NCBI GenBank assembly: GCA_903858115.1
Contig: CAIOHR010000370.1
Span: 1 to 64,000, forward strand
Reading direction: 5' to 3'
Origin: an uncultured Pirellula sp.
GTDB taxonomy: Bacteria; Planctomycetota; Planctomycetia; Pirellulales; Pirellulaceae
Length of the DNA stretch: 64,000 nt
In this document: piece by piece, positions 33,451 through 42,064 of the stretch
Position numbering within the stretch: position 1 is the first letter of the stretch
How the letters are laid out: each line of letters opens with the position of its first letter
Notes under the pieces: generated by a model
What the model was told of the DNA's origin: nothing
What the model saw: the letters and a program-made list of their open reading frames with translations, nothing else
Databases searched by the model: none
Made by a program: the position numbers and the translations under genes

Positions 33451-35983
33451 TGTCACACGTGAAGCCAAGTCATCGACAGCGTTGGTACCATGCAGTCATT
33501 GTGGACTGCCAACACCGGAAACACCGAAGTCCGATCGAGCGTTTTGTTGCAATGGTTGCATGGGCGCGTATGCCATGATTCACGAGCTAGGACTCGAGGA
33601 CTATTACAAACTTCGAACCACCGGTCATGGCTCGCAGTACGTTCGCGATTCGGAAAGTCGAATCGAATCGTTGGTCGATCTCGAAGCGGCTGGCGTCCAA
33701 GTGAATCATCTACCGGGCGGGATGGATTGCGTACGTTTGTCGGTCGATGGGATGCATTGTGCAGCCTGCTCTTGGCTCATCGAAAGATTTCAACCGACGA
33801 TACGAGGATTGCACAGCGCTCGGGTTCGGTTGAGCGATCACTCGGTCGAGTTGATTTATGATCCGGAGCAAACGAATGTTGCTCGCGTGGCAAGCCGATT
33901 GTCGAAGATCGGCTACGAGCTCAGTCCCTGGCAAGACGATCCGGATTACAACGCGGACGTGACCATTCGACAACGTGAACACTGGGCAGGGATCGCATTA
34001 GCTGCGTTTTTGGCTGCGAACGCCATGTGGATTGGAGTTGCGTTGTACGCGGGAGAATCGACCGGTATCTCCGCAGGCAACGAGTACTTTTTGCGTTGGA
34101 TCGGAGCCATACTCGGCCTGTTGTCGGCATTGTTGCCTGGTCGTATCTTTTTGCAGACCGCTTGGCAAGCCATTCTATCGAAGTCGCCACACGTTGATAT
34201 TCCTGTCGCGGTGTCGCTGTGCATCGGGACCGCCGGATCTTTAGTCGGTGCGTGGTACGGAAGCGGTCATATCTATTTCGATTCCCTCGCGTCGTTGGTA
34301 CTATTGCTTCGCATCGGTCGGTATCTTCAATTTCGAGCACAGTCGGTTTCGCGAAATTCGATCTCTAAGTTATTGCGTTGGAATTCGCAAGTGGCGCACC
34401 TTCTCGACGAGAGTGGCAATCGACATGCTATTCCCGCCAGTCGATTGGTCCCTAACGATCTTGTTCTCGTCGAACCGGGAGGCATCATTCCTGCCGATGG
34501 GATTGTGGAAGATGGCGAGAGTTCGGTGGATTCCTCGTTGTTGACCGGTGAGACCCTTCCCGTTTTGATTCAATCGGGATCGCGCGTCGTCGGTGGGACG
34601 ACTAACTTGAACTGTGCGATTCGAGTTCGGGTAGAGGCTGCTGGCGAATCGAGTCGCGTTGGCAAATTGATGGCGATGGTCCGTGAAGCTACTACGTATC
34701 GAACGCCGTGGATACAGGCCGCAGATCGCGTTGGAAGATGGTTTGTCGTCGTGGTTCTTTTGCTGGCCGTTGGCACTTGGGTCGGTTGGAGTGTTGCAGC
34801 CGACACTACCGTGGCTACTCAGCACACGATGGCATTGTTAACCATTGCATGTCCGTGTGCTTTGGCGCTCGCGGCCCCCTTGGTAATCACCATCGCATTG
34901 GGGCGAGCTGCGAAACGGCAGATTTGGATACGTGAAGGCGATTGCCTGGAGAAGCTAGCCAAGCCAGGGATGCTGTGGCTCGACAAGACGGGTACGCTAA
35001 CATTAGGCAGAATGCATGTTCATGAGTGGGTGGGTGATGAAAAATGGTTGCCAGCCATCGCCGCCATTGAGTGCTGCGTTCATCACCCCATCGCGAGTGC
35101 CATAGTGCGATTTAGCGAAGCGAACGATTGGAGCGGCAACACGAGCGAGGGACAAGCCGTTGCTCACTCGAATGATTGGGATCCTGCCTTAGATGTCGCT
35201 GCTGTCGTACAAGAGCGAGGCTTTGGTGTTAGAGCTATCGTCAATGGGAAGCATATGGCGATCGGCAATGCGGATTGGATGAAGATGCAGTTGGTGAGCA
35301 TTCGAGACCAAGAATGCAATCGAGCCAAGCAGATCGCTGATCGTGGTCAAACGACGATTTGGGTTGCCGCAGATCGAGAAGTCGTTGGAATGTTTGCCGT
35401 CGGAGATGCGTTGCGTCCAGATGCCGCTGGGTCTCTCCAAGAGATTCAGTCGATGGGTTGGAAGATGGGTATTTTGTCCGGTGATCATCCCCAAGTGGTC
35501 GAGAAGATTGCAAATAGTTTGCGAGAGCAAGGGATCCACATCGACCAAGTGTTGGGGGGCCAAAGTCCCGAAGACAAATTGCGAGTCATTCGACAAAGTC
35601 TATCCTCCGATGGCCGACAAACGGTGATGGTTGGAGACGGCGTCAACGACGCAGGTGCATTGGCTGCCGCAGATGTCGGGATTGCAGTCCGAGGAAACAG
35701 TGAACAATCGTTGGCAATCGCACCGGTGTACATTGCGAACCCTCGATTGAGTTCGTTGGTCGACTTGATGCGAGCATCGAGAGAGGTTGTGGTGGGGATA
35801 CGAAGGTGTTTCATTGCATCGCTGCTCTACAATGCGATCACTATTTCTTTAGCGATTGCCGGCTTGATTCATCCGTTGATTGCAGCGTTGTTCATGCCTT
35901 TGAGCGGATTGACAGTCTTGACGATGGCGTTGAACAGTAGAACCTTTGTCTCGAAGAGAAAGAAAGGTACGACAATACCATGA
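33440..35983 (+). CDS. ccoI: Copper P-type ATPase CcoI (FixI)
   Basis: 847 residues from ATG 33440, with GTGGAGG ahead. The N-terminus has two cysteine motifs, CSHCG (18-22) and FCCNGC (35-40), the usual CcoI metal-binding part, then an HMA domain with MHCAAC at 106-110. CPC is at 471-473, DKTGT starts at Asp515, and GDGVNDAGAL gives the hinge motif. CcoI exports copper at low rate into the periplasm to fill the oxidase copper site. It differs clearly from the SPC-type pump at 2909-4912. The stop overlaps the ccoS start (ATGA, 35980-35983). Confidence 0.94.
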   Translation: MTSNVTREAKSSTALVPCSHCGLPTPETPKSDRAFCCNGCMGAYAMIHELGLEDYYKLRTTGHGSQYVRDSESRIESLVDLEAAGVQVNHLPGGMDCVRLSVDGMHCAACSWLIERFQPTIRGLHSARVRLSDHSVELIYDPEQTNVARVASRLSKIGYELSPWQDDPDYNADVTIRQREHWAGIALAAFLAANAMWIGVALYAGESTGISAGNEYFLRWIGAILGLLSALLPGRIFLQTAWQAILSKSPHVDIPVAVSLCIGTAGSLVGAWYGSGHIYFDSLASLVLLLRIGRYLQFRAQSVSRNSISKLLRWNSQVAHLLDESGNRHAIPASRLVPNDLVLVEPGGIIPADGIVEDGESSVDSSLLTGETLPVLIQSGSRVVGGTTNLNCAIRVRVEAAGESSRVGKLMAMVREATTYRTPWIQAADRVGRWFVVVVLLLAVGTWVGWSVAADTTVATQHTMALLTIACPCALALAAPLVITIALGRAAKRQIWIREGDCLEKLAKPGMLWLDKTGTLTLGRMHVHEWVGDEKWLPAIAAIECCVHHPIASAIVRFSEANDWSGNTSEGQAVAHSNDWDPALDVAAVVQERGFGVRAIVNGKHMAIGNADWMKMQLVSIRDQECNRAKQIADRGQTTIWVAADREVVGMFAVGDALRPDAAGSLQEIQSMGWKMGILSGDHPQVVEKIANSLREQGIHIDQVLGGQSPEDKLRVIRQSLSSDGRQTVMVGDGVNDAGALAAADVGIAVRGNSEQSLAIAPVYIANPRLSSLVDLMRASREVVVGIRRCFIASLLYNAITISLAIAGLIHPLIAALFMPLSGLTVLTMALNSRTFVSKRKKGTTIP

Positions 35984-36126
35984 GTGTCCTCTATATTGCC
36001 TTGCCAGCGGCATTGCTTCTCGGAGCGGCTGGACTATGGGGATGTTTGTATTGTATTCGAAGTGGTCAATACGATGACTTGGATTCAGCTCCGATGCGGA
36101 TCCTTCATGATGAGGTGGAGAAATGA
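35980..36126 (+). CDS. ccoS: cbb3 oxidase maturation protein CcoS
   Basis: A 48-residue membrane protein with one helix: MSVLYIALPAALLLGAAGLW followed by CLYCIRSGQYDDLDSAP and RILHDEVEK. This is the standard CcoS pattern, with one N-terminal helix and SGQxDDLD just inside. CcoS is needed to load haem and copper into the oxidase. It is coupled to ccoI and to the next cytochrome gene by ATGA overlaps on both sides. Small size makes it easy to miss. Confidence 0.93.
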   Translation: MSVLYIALPAALLLGAAGLWGCLYCIRSGQYDDLDSAPMRILHDEVEK

Positions 36127-37427
36127 AACGAAAAAGTATCCTCTCTGCTTTGTGTTTAGGCCTGTGGTTTGCGACAACAGCCAATGCGGGTGACGATTTT
36201 GAGAATCCACCCATTGCCTACTACGATACGATCTCGAACGACCCGGTATCGATGCTTTGGAAGCAGATGCAATCAGGTCAAGCGAAGTGCGAGCCGGACG
36301 AAAAAGGAGAGTACTTGGGGCCACTCTTAAAGGCTCTGAATGTCCCAGTCTCGTCCCAGATCTTGGTCTTCTCAAAGACTAGTTTGCAGATTAGCCATAT
36401 CAGCCCGCGAACACCTCGGGCGATCTATTTCAACGATTCGGTGTATGTCGGTTTCGTTCAGGGAAGCAACATTATGGAGTTGACGGCGATCGATCCGCAA
36501 CTCGGTTGTGTCTTTTATACCTTCGAAGTCCCGAAAGGCGGGACTGACGAAGATGAACCAGATCGACCGACGGTGATCCGCGATCGTGGGCAATGTCTAT
36601 CGTGCCATGCGACAACCCGGACGGAGCGAGTACCTGGCGTACTTGTTCGATCAATCTATTCCGACAAGGCTGGCCGACCGCGTTCGGGTGCATCCAGTTT
36701 CGTGACCGATCACCGAAGTCCCTTCTTGCAACGTTGGGGCGGTTGGTATGTGACGGGTGAGCACGGAGCTATGCGACATCTAGGGAATACATTCGCATTG
36801 GACCGATTGGATCCTCAACAAGTCGATGCGGAAGAAGGAGCCAATTGGCCGAAGATGCCTGGCTTCATCGATACAAAACCATATCTTCGGGATACGAGTG
36901 ACATTGTCGCACTGATGGTGATGGAACATCAAACGCGAGTGCAGAATCTGATCACGCGAGCCAACTACGAAACACGCCAAGCGGTACATTTGGATCAAGC
37001 GATGAACAAAGCACTCGAGCGAGATTCAAGTCACGTTAGCGATTCCACGAAAAGGCGAATCGCTTCTGTGGGTGATGAACTGATTCGAGGACTATTGTTT
37101 GCTGACGAGTTTGAATTGACCAGTCCGGTGAAAGGGTCCGGTCCTTATCGTGATCAGTTTTCTAATCGAGGTCCCTGTGATTCCAAAGGGCGTTCGCTTT
37201 ATCAACTGGATTTGAAACAGCGGCTATTTCGTCATGGCTGTAGTTACCTGATTTTGTCATCACAGTTCGACGGGTTACCTGAACCTGTGATGCAATATTT
37301 AAGAAGTCATATGAGCGCAATTTTGTCCGGTTCTCAAGAACTACCGAGTGGTGTAAACCTGGATGATGCGAGGCGCGAGCAATTACGACAAATGCTTGTG
37401 GAACTCAAACCGGGATGGTTAATGTAA
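36123..37427 (+). CDS. Secreted c-type cytochrome of the cco operon
   Basis: A 434-residue protein with a signal peptide, MKRKSILSALCLGLWF to TANAGDD. A single haem motif CLSCH is at 158-162, preceded by PTVIRDRGQ. The rest is a large conserved domain: TPRAIYFNDSVYVGFVQGS, IDPQLGCVFYTFEV, RSIYSDKAGRPRSGASSFVT and DHRSPFLQRWGGWYVTG. I do not know a named function; homologous proteins with the same haem site appear in planctomycetes. It overlaps ccoS by four bases and stops three bases before the kinase, so it belongs to the oxidase transcript. It may deliver electrons to the oxidase or act as a sensor partner. Confidence 0.75.
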   Translation: MKRKSILSALCLGLWFATTANAGDDFENPPIAYYDTISNDPVSMLWKQMQSGQAKCEPDEKGEYLGPLLKALNVPVSSQILVFSKTSLQISHISPRTPRAIYFNDSVYVGFVQGSNIMELTAIDPQLGCVFYTFEVPKGGTDEDEPDRPTVIRDRGQCLSCHATTRTERVPGVLVRSIYSDKAGRPRSGASSFVTDHRSPFLQRWGGWYVTGEHGAMRHLGNTFALDRLDPQQVDAEEGANWPKMPGFIDTKPYLRDTSDIVALMVMEHQTRVQNLITRANYETRQAVHLDQAMNKALERDSSHVSDSTKRRIASVGDELIRGLLFADEFELTSPVKGSGPYRDQFSNRGPCDSKGRSLYQLDLKQRLFRHGCSYLILSSQFDGLPEPVMQYLRSHMSAILSGSQELPSGVNLDDARREQLRQMLVELKPGWLM

Positions 37428-37430
37428 GAG

Positions 37431-38570
37431 ATGTTGCCAACGAACCCTGGAGCTTCAGATAGTCCCGAGGACCGTGACACGGTCAATTCAGCACTGTTGG
37501 ATGCGATTTTGAATACCGCGATCGATGCGATCGTAACGATCGACGATCGAGGAATGATATTGCATGCGAATCGAGCCGTCGAGAAACTGTTTGGCCATCG
37601 GCCATCGGAATTGATCGGATGCAATGTATCCAAATTGATGCCCGAACCGGACCATTCGAGGCACGATGAGTATTTGCGACAGTATAGTAAAACTGGAAAA
37701 CGGAACATCATTGGCATTGGGAGACAGGTCTTAGGACTCCGAGTCGACGGCTCCTTGATTCCGATCGATTTGGCCATCAGCGAGGTTCGCGTTGGTGAGC
37801 GAACACTGTTCACCGGGATCATGCGAGACATGACAGAGCGGCAGCAGACTGAAGCCGACTTGCGAGCTGCTCAATTGAAATTGATTCAGAATGAAAGATT
37901 GGCAGCGATCGGTCAAATGATGACCGGGTTGGCCCACGAAAGTCGAAATGCGTTACAACGTTCGAGAGCATGTTTGGACATGCTCGACCTGGATCTCGAA
38001 TCTGCTCCTGATCAACGAGATTTGGTTCGGCGAACGCGATCTGCATTGGTGGAGCTGCAAACGCTGTATGAAGAAGTGCGAGGTTATGCAGCTCCGATTC
38101 AGTTAGGCAAATCGCAACACAATATCGCGGAACTATGCCAACAAACGTGGGAGAATATTCAGGAGCAATGGAAACCACTGCAAATCAAATTGCATTTAGA
38201 ATGCGAGCGTTGCCCTCCGTTGTCGTTCGATGCAACGCGTATTGGCCAGGTAATCCGCAACATTTATGAGAACTCGATTGCCGTGCTCGCGACAGGAGGC
38301 GTCATCTTTACGACTTGCCGAATCGTTCAGTACGGACGCAATAACTATATACAAGTTTCGTTTTCCGATGACGGACCTGGATTGAATGACGAACAGAAAG
38401 CCCATATCTTCGAGCCATTCTTTACTACCAAAACAAAGGGGACTGGTTTGGGGATGGCTATTTGCCAGCGGATAGTGGAGGCACATGCGGGACGGATCTT
38501 TGTTGGTGAGCAAGAACATCGTCATCCGAAAGCCAAAGGGGCCGTGATCGTGATGGAGTTACCCATCTGA
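37431..38570 (+). CDS. FixL-like PAS histidine kinase
   Basis: A 379-residue protein with no membrane helix. Residues 20-140 are a PAS domain very close to FixL: LMPEPDHSRHDEYLRQY puts His78 at the proximal haem ligand (His200 of B. japonicum FixL), and IIGIGRQVLG puts Arg98 at the oxygen-sensing Arg220. FixL His214 and Arg206 are Asn92 and Gln84 here. The phospho-acceptor is His169 in GLAHESRNALQ. The ATPase domain shows IYENSIAVL, SDDGPGLN and GTGLGMAI. It is likely an oxygen sensor that feeds the NtrC-type regulator at 25214-26596. Haem binding is inferred; some FixL-like PAS domains lack haem. Confidence 0.85.
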   Translation: MLPTNPGASDSPEDRDTVNSALLDAILNTAIDAIVTIDDRGMILHANRAVEKLFGHRPSELIGCNVSKLMPEPDHSRHDEYLRQYSKTGKRNIIGIGRQVLGLRVDGSLIPIDLAISEVRVGERTLFTGIMRDMTERQQTEADLRAAQLKLIQNERLAAIGQMMTGLAHESRNALQRSRACLDMLDLDLESAPDQRDLVRRTRSALVELQTLYEEVRGYAAPIQLGKSQHNIAELCQQTWENIQEQWKPLQIKLHLECERCPPLSFDATRIGQVIRNIYENSIAVLATGGVIFTTCRIVQYGRNNYIQVSFSDDGPGLNDEQKAHIFEPFFTTKTKGTGLGMAICQRIVEAHAGRIFVGEQEHRHPKAKGAVIVMELPI

Positions 38571-38582
38571 TTCCATAGTCAT

Positions 38583-38600
38583 TGATCGCTCCGCCGATCA
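38583..38600. repeat. Small palindrome with GATCGCTCCGCC core
   Basis: TGATCG-CTCCGC-CGATCA is a perfect 6-bp inverted repeat. A related copy, TGGATCGCTCCGCCCATCCA, lies at 21911-21930 between the sulfatase and the beta-helix gene. Both are between genes. Confidence 0.5.
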
Positions 38601-38769
38601 TTGCACAGCTGAGAATTTTTGCAGTATCGATCGAGCCAAGGCAACATAACTTGGTGGAGCCAAGGGTGACAGGTAGGTGGATCCCACTACAAGAAACTAA
38701 TGTAAACCAATCGAGTTTATTCAGCAGTCAATTCTGGCCAGGCCCCCGTCCGCTATCTGACCATCGCTC

Positions 38770-38855
38770 CACGCTGACGAGCAGCTTGGTGGCGTCTCCC
38801 GACATGGGTCCGTTGTCTGGTTGTGGCTATGTCCCTACGCTGACGAGCAGCGTAG
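38770..38855. repeat. Two copies of a hairpin element
   Basis: ACGCTGACGAGCAGC occurs at 38771-38785 and 38837-38851. The second copy sits in a perfect hairpin, CTACGCTG-ACGAG-CAGCGTAG (38835-38855); the first, at 38770-38790 region, has one mismatch. The stretch 38571-38977, with about 400 bases between the kinase and the protease gene, contains these, the smaller palindrome at 38583 and the terminator-like hairpin at 38922, but no gene that I can support. Confidence 0.6.
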
Positions 38856-38921
38856 TAGCCTGCGTTTGCAATCGCGGAACGAGGTATGGCATTGATTCTG
38901 CGAGGTGCCAACTCAAGAATG

Positions 38922-38958
38922 AAGTGGATTGGAAGGGAGAATCCCGGCCAATCCACTT
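38922..38958 (-). terminator. Nested hairpin after the M16 protease gene
   Basis: AAGTGGATTGG (38922-38932) and CCAATCCACTT (38948-38958) form a perfect 11-bp stem, and the loop contains a second GGGA/TCCC stem. It begins 20 bases after the stop of the minus-strand protease. The T-tract is weak, so it may protect the mRNA end or act as a rho-independent terminator of low efficiency. Confidence 0.5.
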
Positions 38959-38977
38959 GGATAACTCACTTTAACGC

Positions 38978-41782
38978 TTACTTGAAATCACCCGCTCGCA
39001 ACACGATCAGCTTGCTCGGATCGATGTACTTCTTGAAGGCTGCGCGGACTGCATCGGCGGTAAGATTGTTGATTTGCTCTTCCCGTGTTTTGGAATAAGC
39101 AAAGGTTCGACCCAAGTAAAGATTCGATACCATTTGGCCTGCGATCGCACTGTCACCGGTTCGTGAGACTTTGATCGCTTCCAAGAAAGCTTTCTTTGCA
39201 TCGGTCATTTCTGCATCGGTGGGTCCCGCATCGATGAAGCGTCGCAACTCTTCCATGGCTGCGTTTTCCACTGCGTTGATGTTCATCGGATTGGTAATTG
39301 CATTGATCGTAAAGCGAGCATCGGTTCCTCGGGAAGGAGTGGATAGCGATGAGCTTACGCCGTACGAGAGCCCTTCTTTTTGCCGAATCCGATCCCCTAA
39401 TCTCGAGGAAAGCGTACCACCGCCGAGAATAAAGTTTCCAATCTCGAGCGCAATGCTATCGACACTTTCTTCGTTGAGAGGAAAAGACAAACCAGCCAGG
39501 AACACGGCATTCGCCTTGTCCGGTGTCGAGATACTATCTTTGTTGCCTACCATTCCTTGTCGAGCATCCCGTTCAATCGCTCGAAATGGGACTTCGGACT
39601 TCCAGTCTATTAGTTCTCGCTTGATTGCTTCGACGACAGGTTCAATGTCAAAATCACCGACAACAGCAATCTCTGCGTTTCTACCGGAGACTTGCCTTCG
39701 ATATATTTCGATAACCTCTTCCAACTGGACACGACTCAACTCCGAAAGCGACTCCTGCATCGACGGTACATAACGAACATCCCCACGAGGATAGTCCGAG
39801 AGAGCTTGGCCAAGTCGGTCGCCAGAAAGAGCATCCGGCTCTGTCATCATCGATTGCATACGACTGATCGTTCGTGTTTTCATTTGCTCGAAATCATCCT
39901 TAGGAAACGCGGGTTCATGCAGGATCTGTCCCAGCAGTTCGATCCCTTGAACAACAGATTCGCGTTTTGCCTCCATCGAGAAAGCCAATTGCCCGGCCCG
40001 ACTTCCACCACCACCGCCACGACCACCGCGGCGTCCTCCGCCACCAGCCCCAGCGGAAATCTGAACTCCAATTTTGTCCATTTGTTCTTGTAATGCTTGG
40101 CGATCGAGTTTGTTGGTGCCCGCCATCAGCATTCCCCCGATCAAACCAGCAGCCGTTGTCTTATTCGCGAGCGATTCCTCGTTTCCGTAACGAAGAGACA
40201 TGGTCATCGAGACCGTCTGACCACGGTTTTTTTTGGGCAACAACGATATCTTGAGCCCATCGATCTCAATCGTCTTTGTACGCGCGTCGATATTCTCTGG
40301 CGTAGGCTCGAACGCTTCACCGGACTCTATCGCTTTACCACCCTTGTAGTCCTTGACCACGTTGGCGATCGATTCAACCGCAGGAATGCTTAAACGCTTT
40401 GGCACATCAGTGGGATAGAAGACGCCAACGGTTCGGTTGTATTCCGGAAAATAGATCTGGGCAACTCGATTCACATCGGCAGCCGTTACTTGCGAAATCC
40501 GATCCCGTTGAAGAAAAAGGAGTCGCCAGTCGCCGATGGCGGCAGCGCTACTGAGTGCGCTCGACATAGCTGTCGCGCTCGAAAGAAGTTGATCCGTTCG
40601 GCGTTTGGCTCGCACTTTCGCTCGATCCACCGCTTCATCCGAAAAGGGCTCCGAACCCACGGTATCCATAATCTCAAGCATCTTTTGTCGCAACACTTCC
40701 AAGTTACCGTCGGTAGGCTGAGCGAAAAGCGTGAACAATCCGGGATCGTAGGAATTGTCTGCGCTCGCCGAAGCGCTTGTTGCAATTTTTGTCTCAACAA
40801 GCAGAGCATCCAGTCTGCCGACTTTGTCCTCGGAAAGAACACTTCCCAAGATCGTTAAAGGAGCCCAGTCGGGATGCGATCCCGATGGCATATGGTAGGC
40901 AGCGATCACGGAGCCAATTGCCCCGACTCGCTTTAGAGATACGAATCGCTCACCATCTTGGGGAGGTTCCTCGGTATAAGGTGCATCCAGTTTACGCGTG
41001 GGTTTAGGAATGGAACCCAAATACTTCGTGATGAGTTGCAGTGCCTTTGCTTCTTGAAAATTCCCCGTAACGATCAATACGGCATTGTCAGGTTGGTAGT
41101 ATTTCTTGTAGAAGTCTTGGAGGTTATTGATGGGAACACGTTCGATGTCAGAGCGGTTTCCAATGGTTGACTTGCCATAATTGTGCCACTCGTAAGCAAC
41201 CGCTTGTACACGCTGCGAGAGCACACCTTGGGGACTATTTTCCCCCCGTTCAAACTCATTTCGGACGACAGTAAACTCGGACATCAAGTCTTCCCGCTTG
41301 ATGAAACTACTCATGAGTCGATCGCATTCCAAGTGGATTGCAAACTCCAAATTCTCATCGCTGGAAGGTAGCGTTTCAAAGTAGTTGGTTCGATCGGAGT
41401 TCGTGGTCCCATTGAAGTTCGCGCCATGGTCTCGCAGTGCTTTCGGAACATCGGGAAATGTCGGTGTTCCTTTGAAAACCAGGTGCTCGAGCAAGTGCGC
41501 CATACCGGCTTCCCCATAGCCCTCGTGCCTTGAGCCGACCAGCACCGTCATGTTGACCGAGATAGATTGCCGAGAAGGCTCGGGAAACAAAACAGCACGG
41601 GCGCCGTTCGGAAACCGATACTCCGTGACACCTTCGACCGTTGCCACTTTCACGGGAGTTGAGTCATCCCATGCCAACAGATCTGGAGAAGGGATAAGCA
41701 CTGGCGACAAGACCAACGCTGGTGGCAGGGAGAGCAAGACACCGAGCGAAAGAGAACCGCGATACCGGCGAAGCATAGACAA
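38978..41782 (-). CDS. M16 zinc metallopeptidase, two-half form
   Basis: 934 residues with a signal peptide ending near residue 35 (MSMLRRYRGSLSLGVLLSLP start). The active M16 half has the inverted zinc motif HLLEH at 96-100 in GMAHLLEHLVFKGT, with the second glutamate in EFERGE. The second half, from about residue 500, lacks the zinc motif, as in the paired pitrilysin-like proteases of bacteria. Around residues 573-597 is a stretch of glycine and arginine, GAGGGGRRGGRGGGGG, not typical of the family. The enzyme is expected in the periplasm and degrades small unfolded peptides. It stands alone, 282 bases from the PfkB gene. Confidence 0.92.
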   Translation of the reverse strand: MSMLRRYRGSLSLGVLLSLPPALVLSPVLIPSPDLLAWDDSTPVKVATVEGVTEYRFPNGARAVLFPEPSRQSISVNMTVLVGSRHEGYGEAGMAHLLEHLVFKGTPTFPDVPKALRDHGANFNGTTNSDRTNYFETLPSSDENLEFAIHLECDRLMSSFIKREDLMSEFTVVRNEFERGENSPQGVLSQRVQAVAYEWHNYGKSTIGNRSDIERVPINNLQDFYKKYYQPDNAVLIVTGNFQEAKALQLITKYLGSIPKPTRKLDAPYTEEPPQDGERFVSLKRVGAIGSVIAAYHMPSGSHPDWAPLTILGSVLSEDKVGRLDALLVETKIATSASASADNSYDPGLFTLFAQPTDGNLEVLRQKMLEIMDTVGSEPFSDEAVDRAKVRAKRRTDQLLSSATAMSSALSSAAAIGDWRLLFLQRDRISQVTAADVNRVAQIYFPEYNRTVGVFYPTDVPKRLSIPAVESIANVVKDYKGGKAIESGEAFEPTPENIDARTKTIEIDGLKISLLPKKNRGQTVSMTMSLRYGNEESLANKTTAAGLIGGMLMAGTNKLDRQALQEQMDKIGVQISAGAGGGGRRGGRGGGGGSRAGQLAFSMEAKRESVVQGIELLGQILHEPAFPKDDFEQMKTRTISRMQSMMTEPDALSGDRLGQALSDYPRGDVRYVPSMQESLSELSRVQLEEVIEIYRRQVSGRNAEIAVVGDFDIEPVVEAIKRELIDWKSEVPFRAIERDARQGMVGNKDSISTPDKANAVFLAGLSFPLNEESVDSIALEIGNFILGGGTLSSRLGDRIRQKEGLSYGVSSSLSTPSRGTDARFTINAITNPMNINAVENAAMEELRRFIDAGPTDAEMTDAKKAFLEAIKVSRTGDSAIAGQMVSNLYLGRTFAYSKTREEQINNLTADAVRAAFKKYIDPSKLIVLRAGDFK

Positions 41783-42013
41783 GACCTCACAAAAAGAATG
41801 GCTAAACGAATTGAATAAATCAGAGCGTCACCGCTTGTTGCTATGCGCCGCTCGAGAGGTGAGCGGCTATTGTAGCATTTCGGATTGCGTTATTGAGGAT
41901 GCACCTACAAAACTATTCGCAACCCGTTATTGACAAGCTCACGGGTATGCAATGCGATCGGCTGGGTGGATTCAGTCATTATGCGGCAAGGGTGCGATCT
42001 CGTACGAAAGAGA

Positions 42014-42045
42014 GGAAGTACCCCAGGAAGTACCCCAGGAAGTAC
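42014..42045. repeat. 12-bp tandem repeat
   Basis: GGAAGTACCCCA occurs twice (42014-42025 and 42026-42037), and a partial third copy, GGAAGTAC, follows to 42045. It ends 20 bases before the PfkB stop, in the 282 bp between the PfkB gene and the M16 start. A hairpin GCCGCTC-GAGAGGT-GAGCGGC at 41847-41867 is the only other structure I see there. Confidence 0.85.
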
Positions 42046-42064
42046 TACGTGCTCGGTGAAAGAA

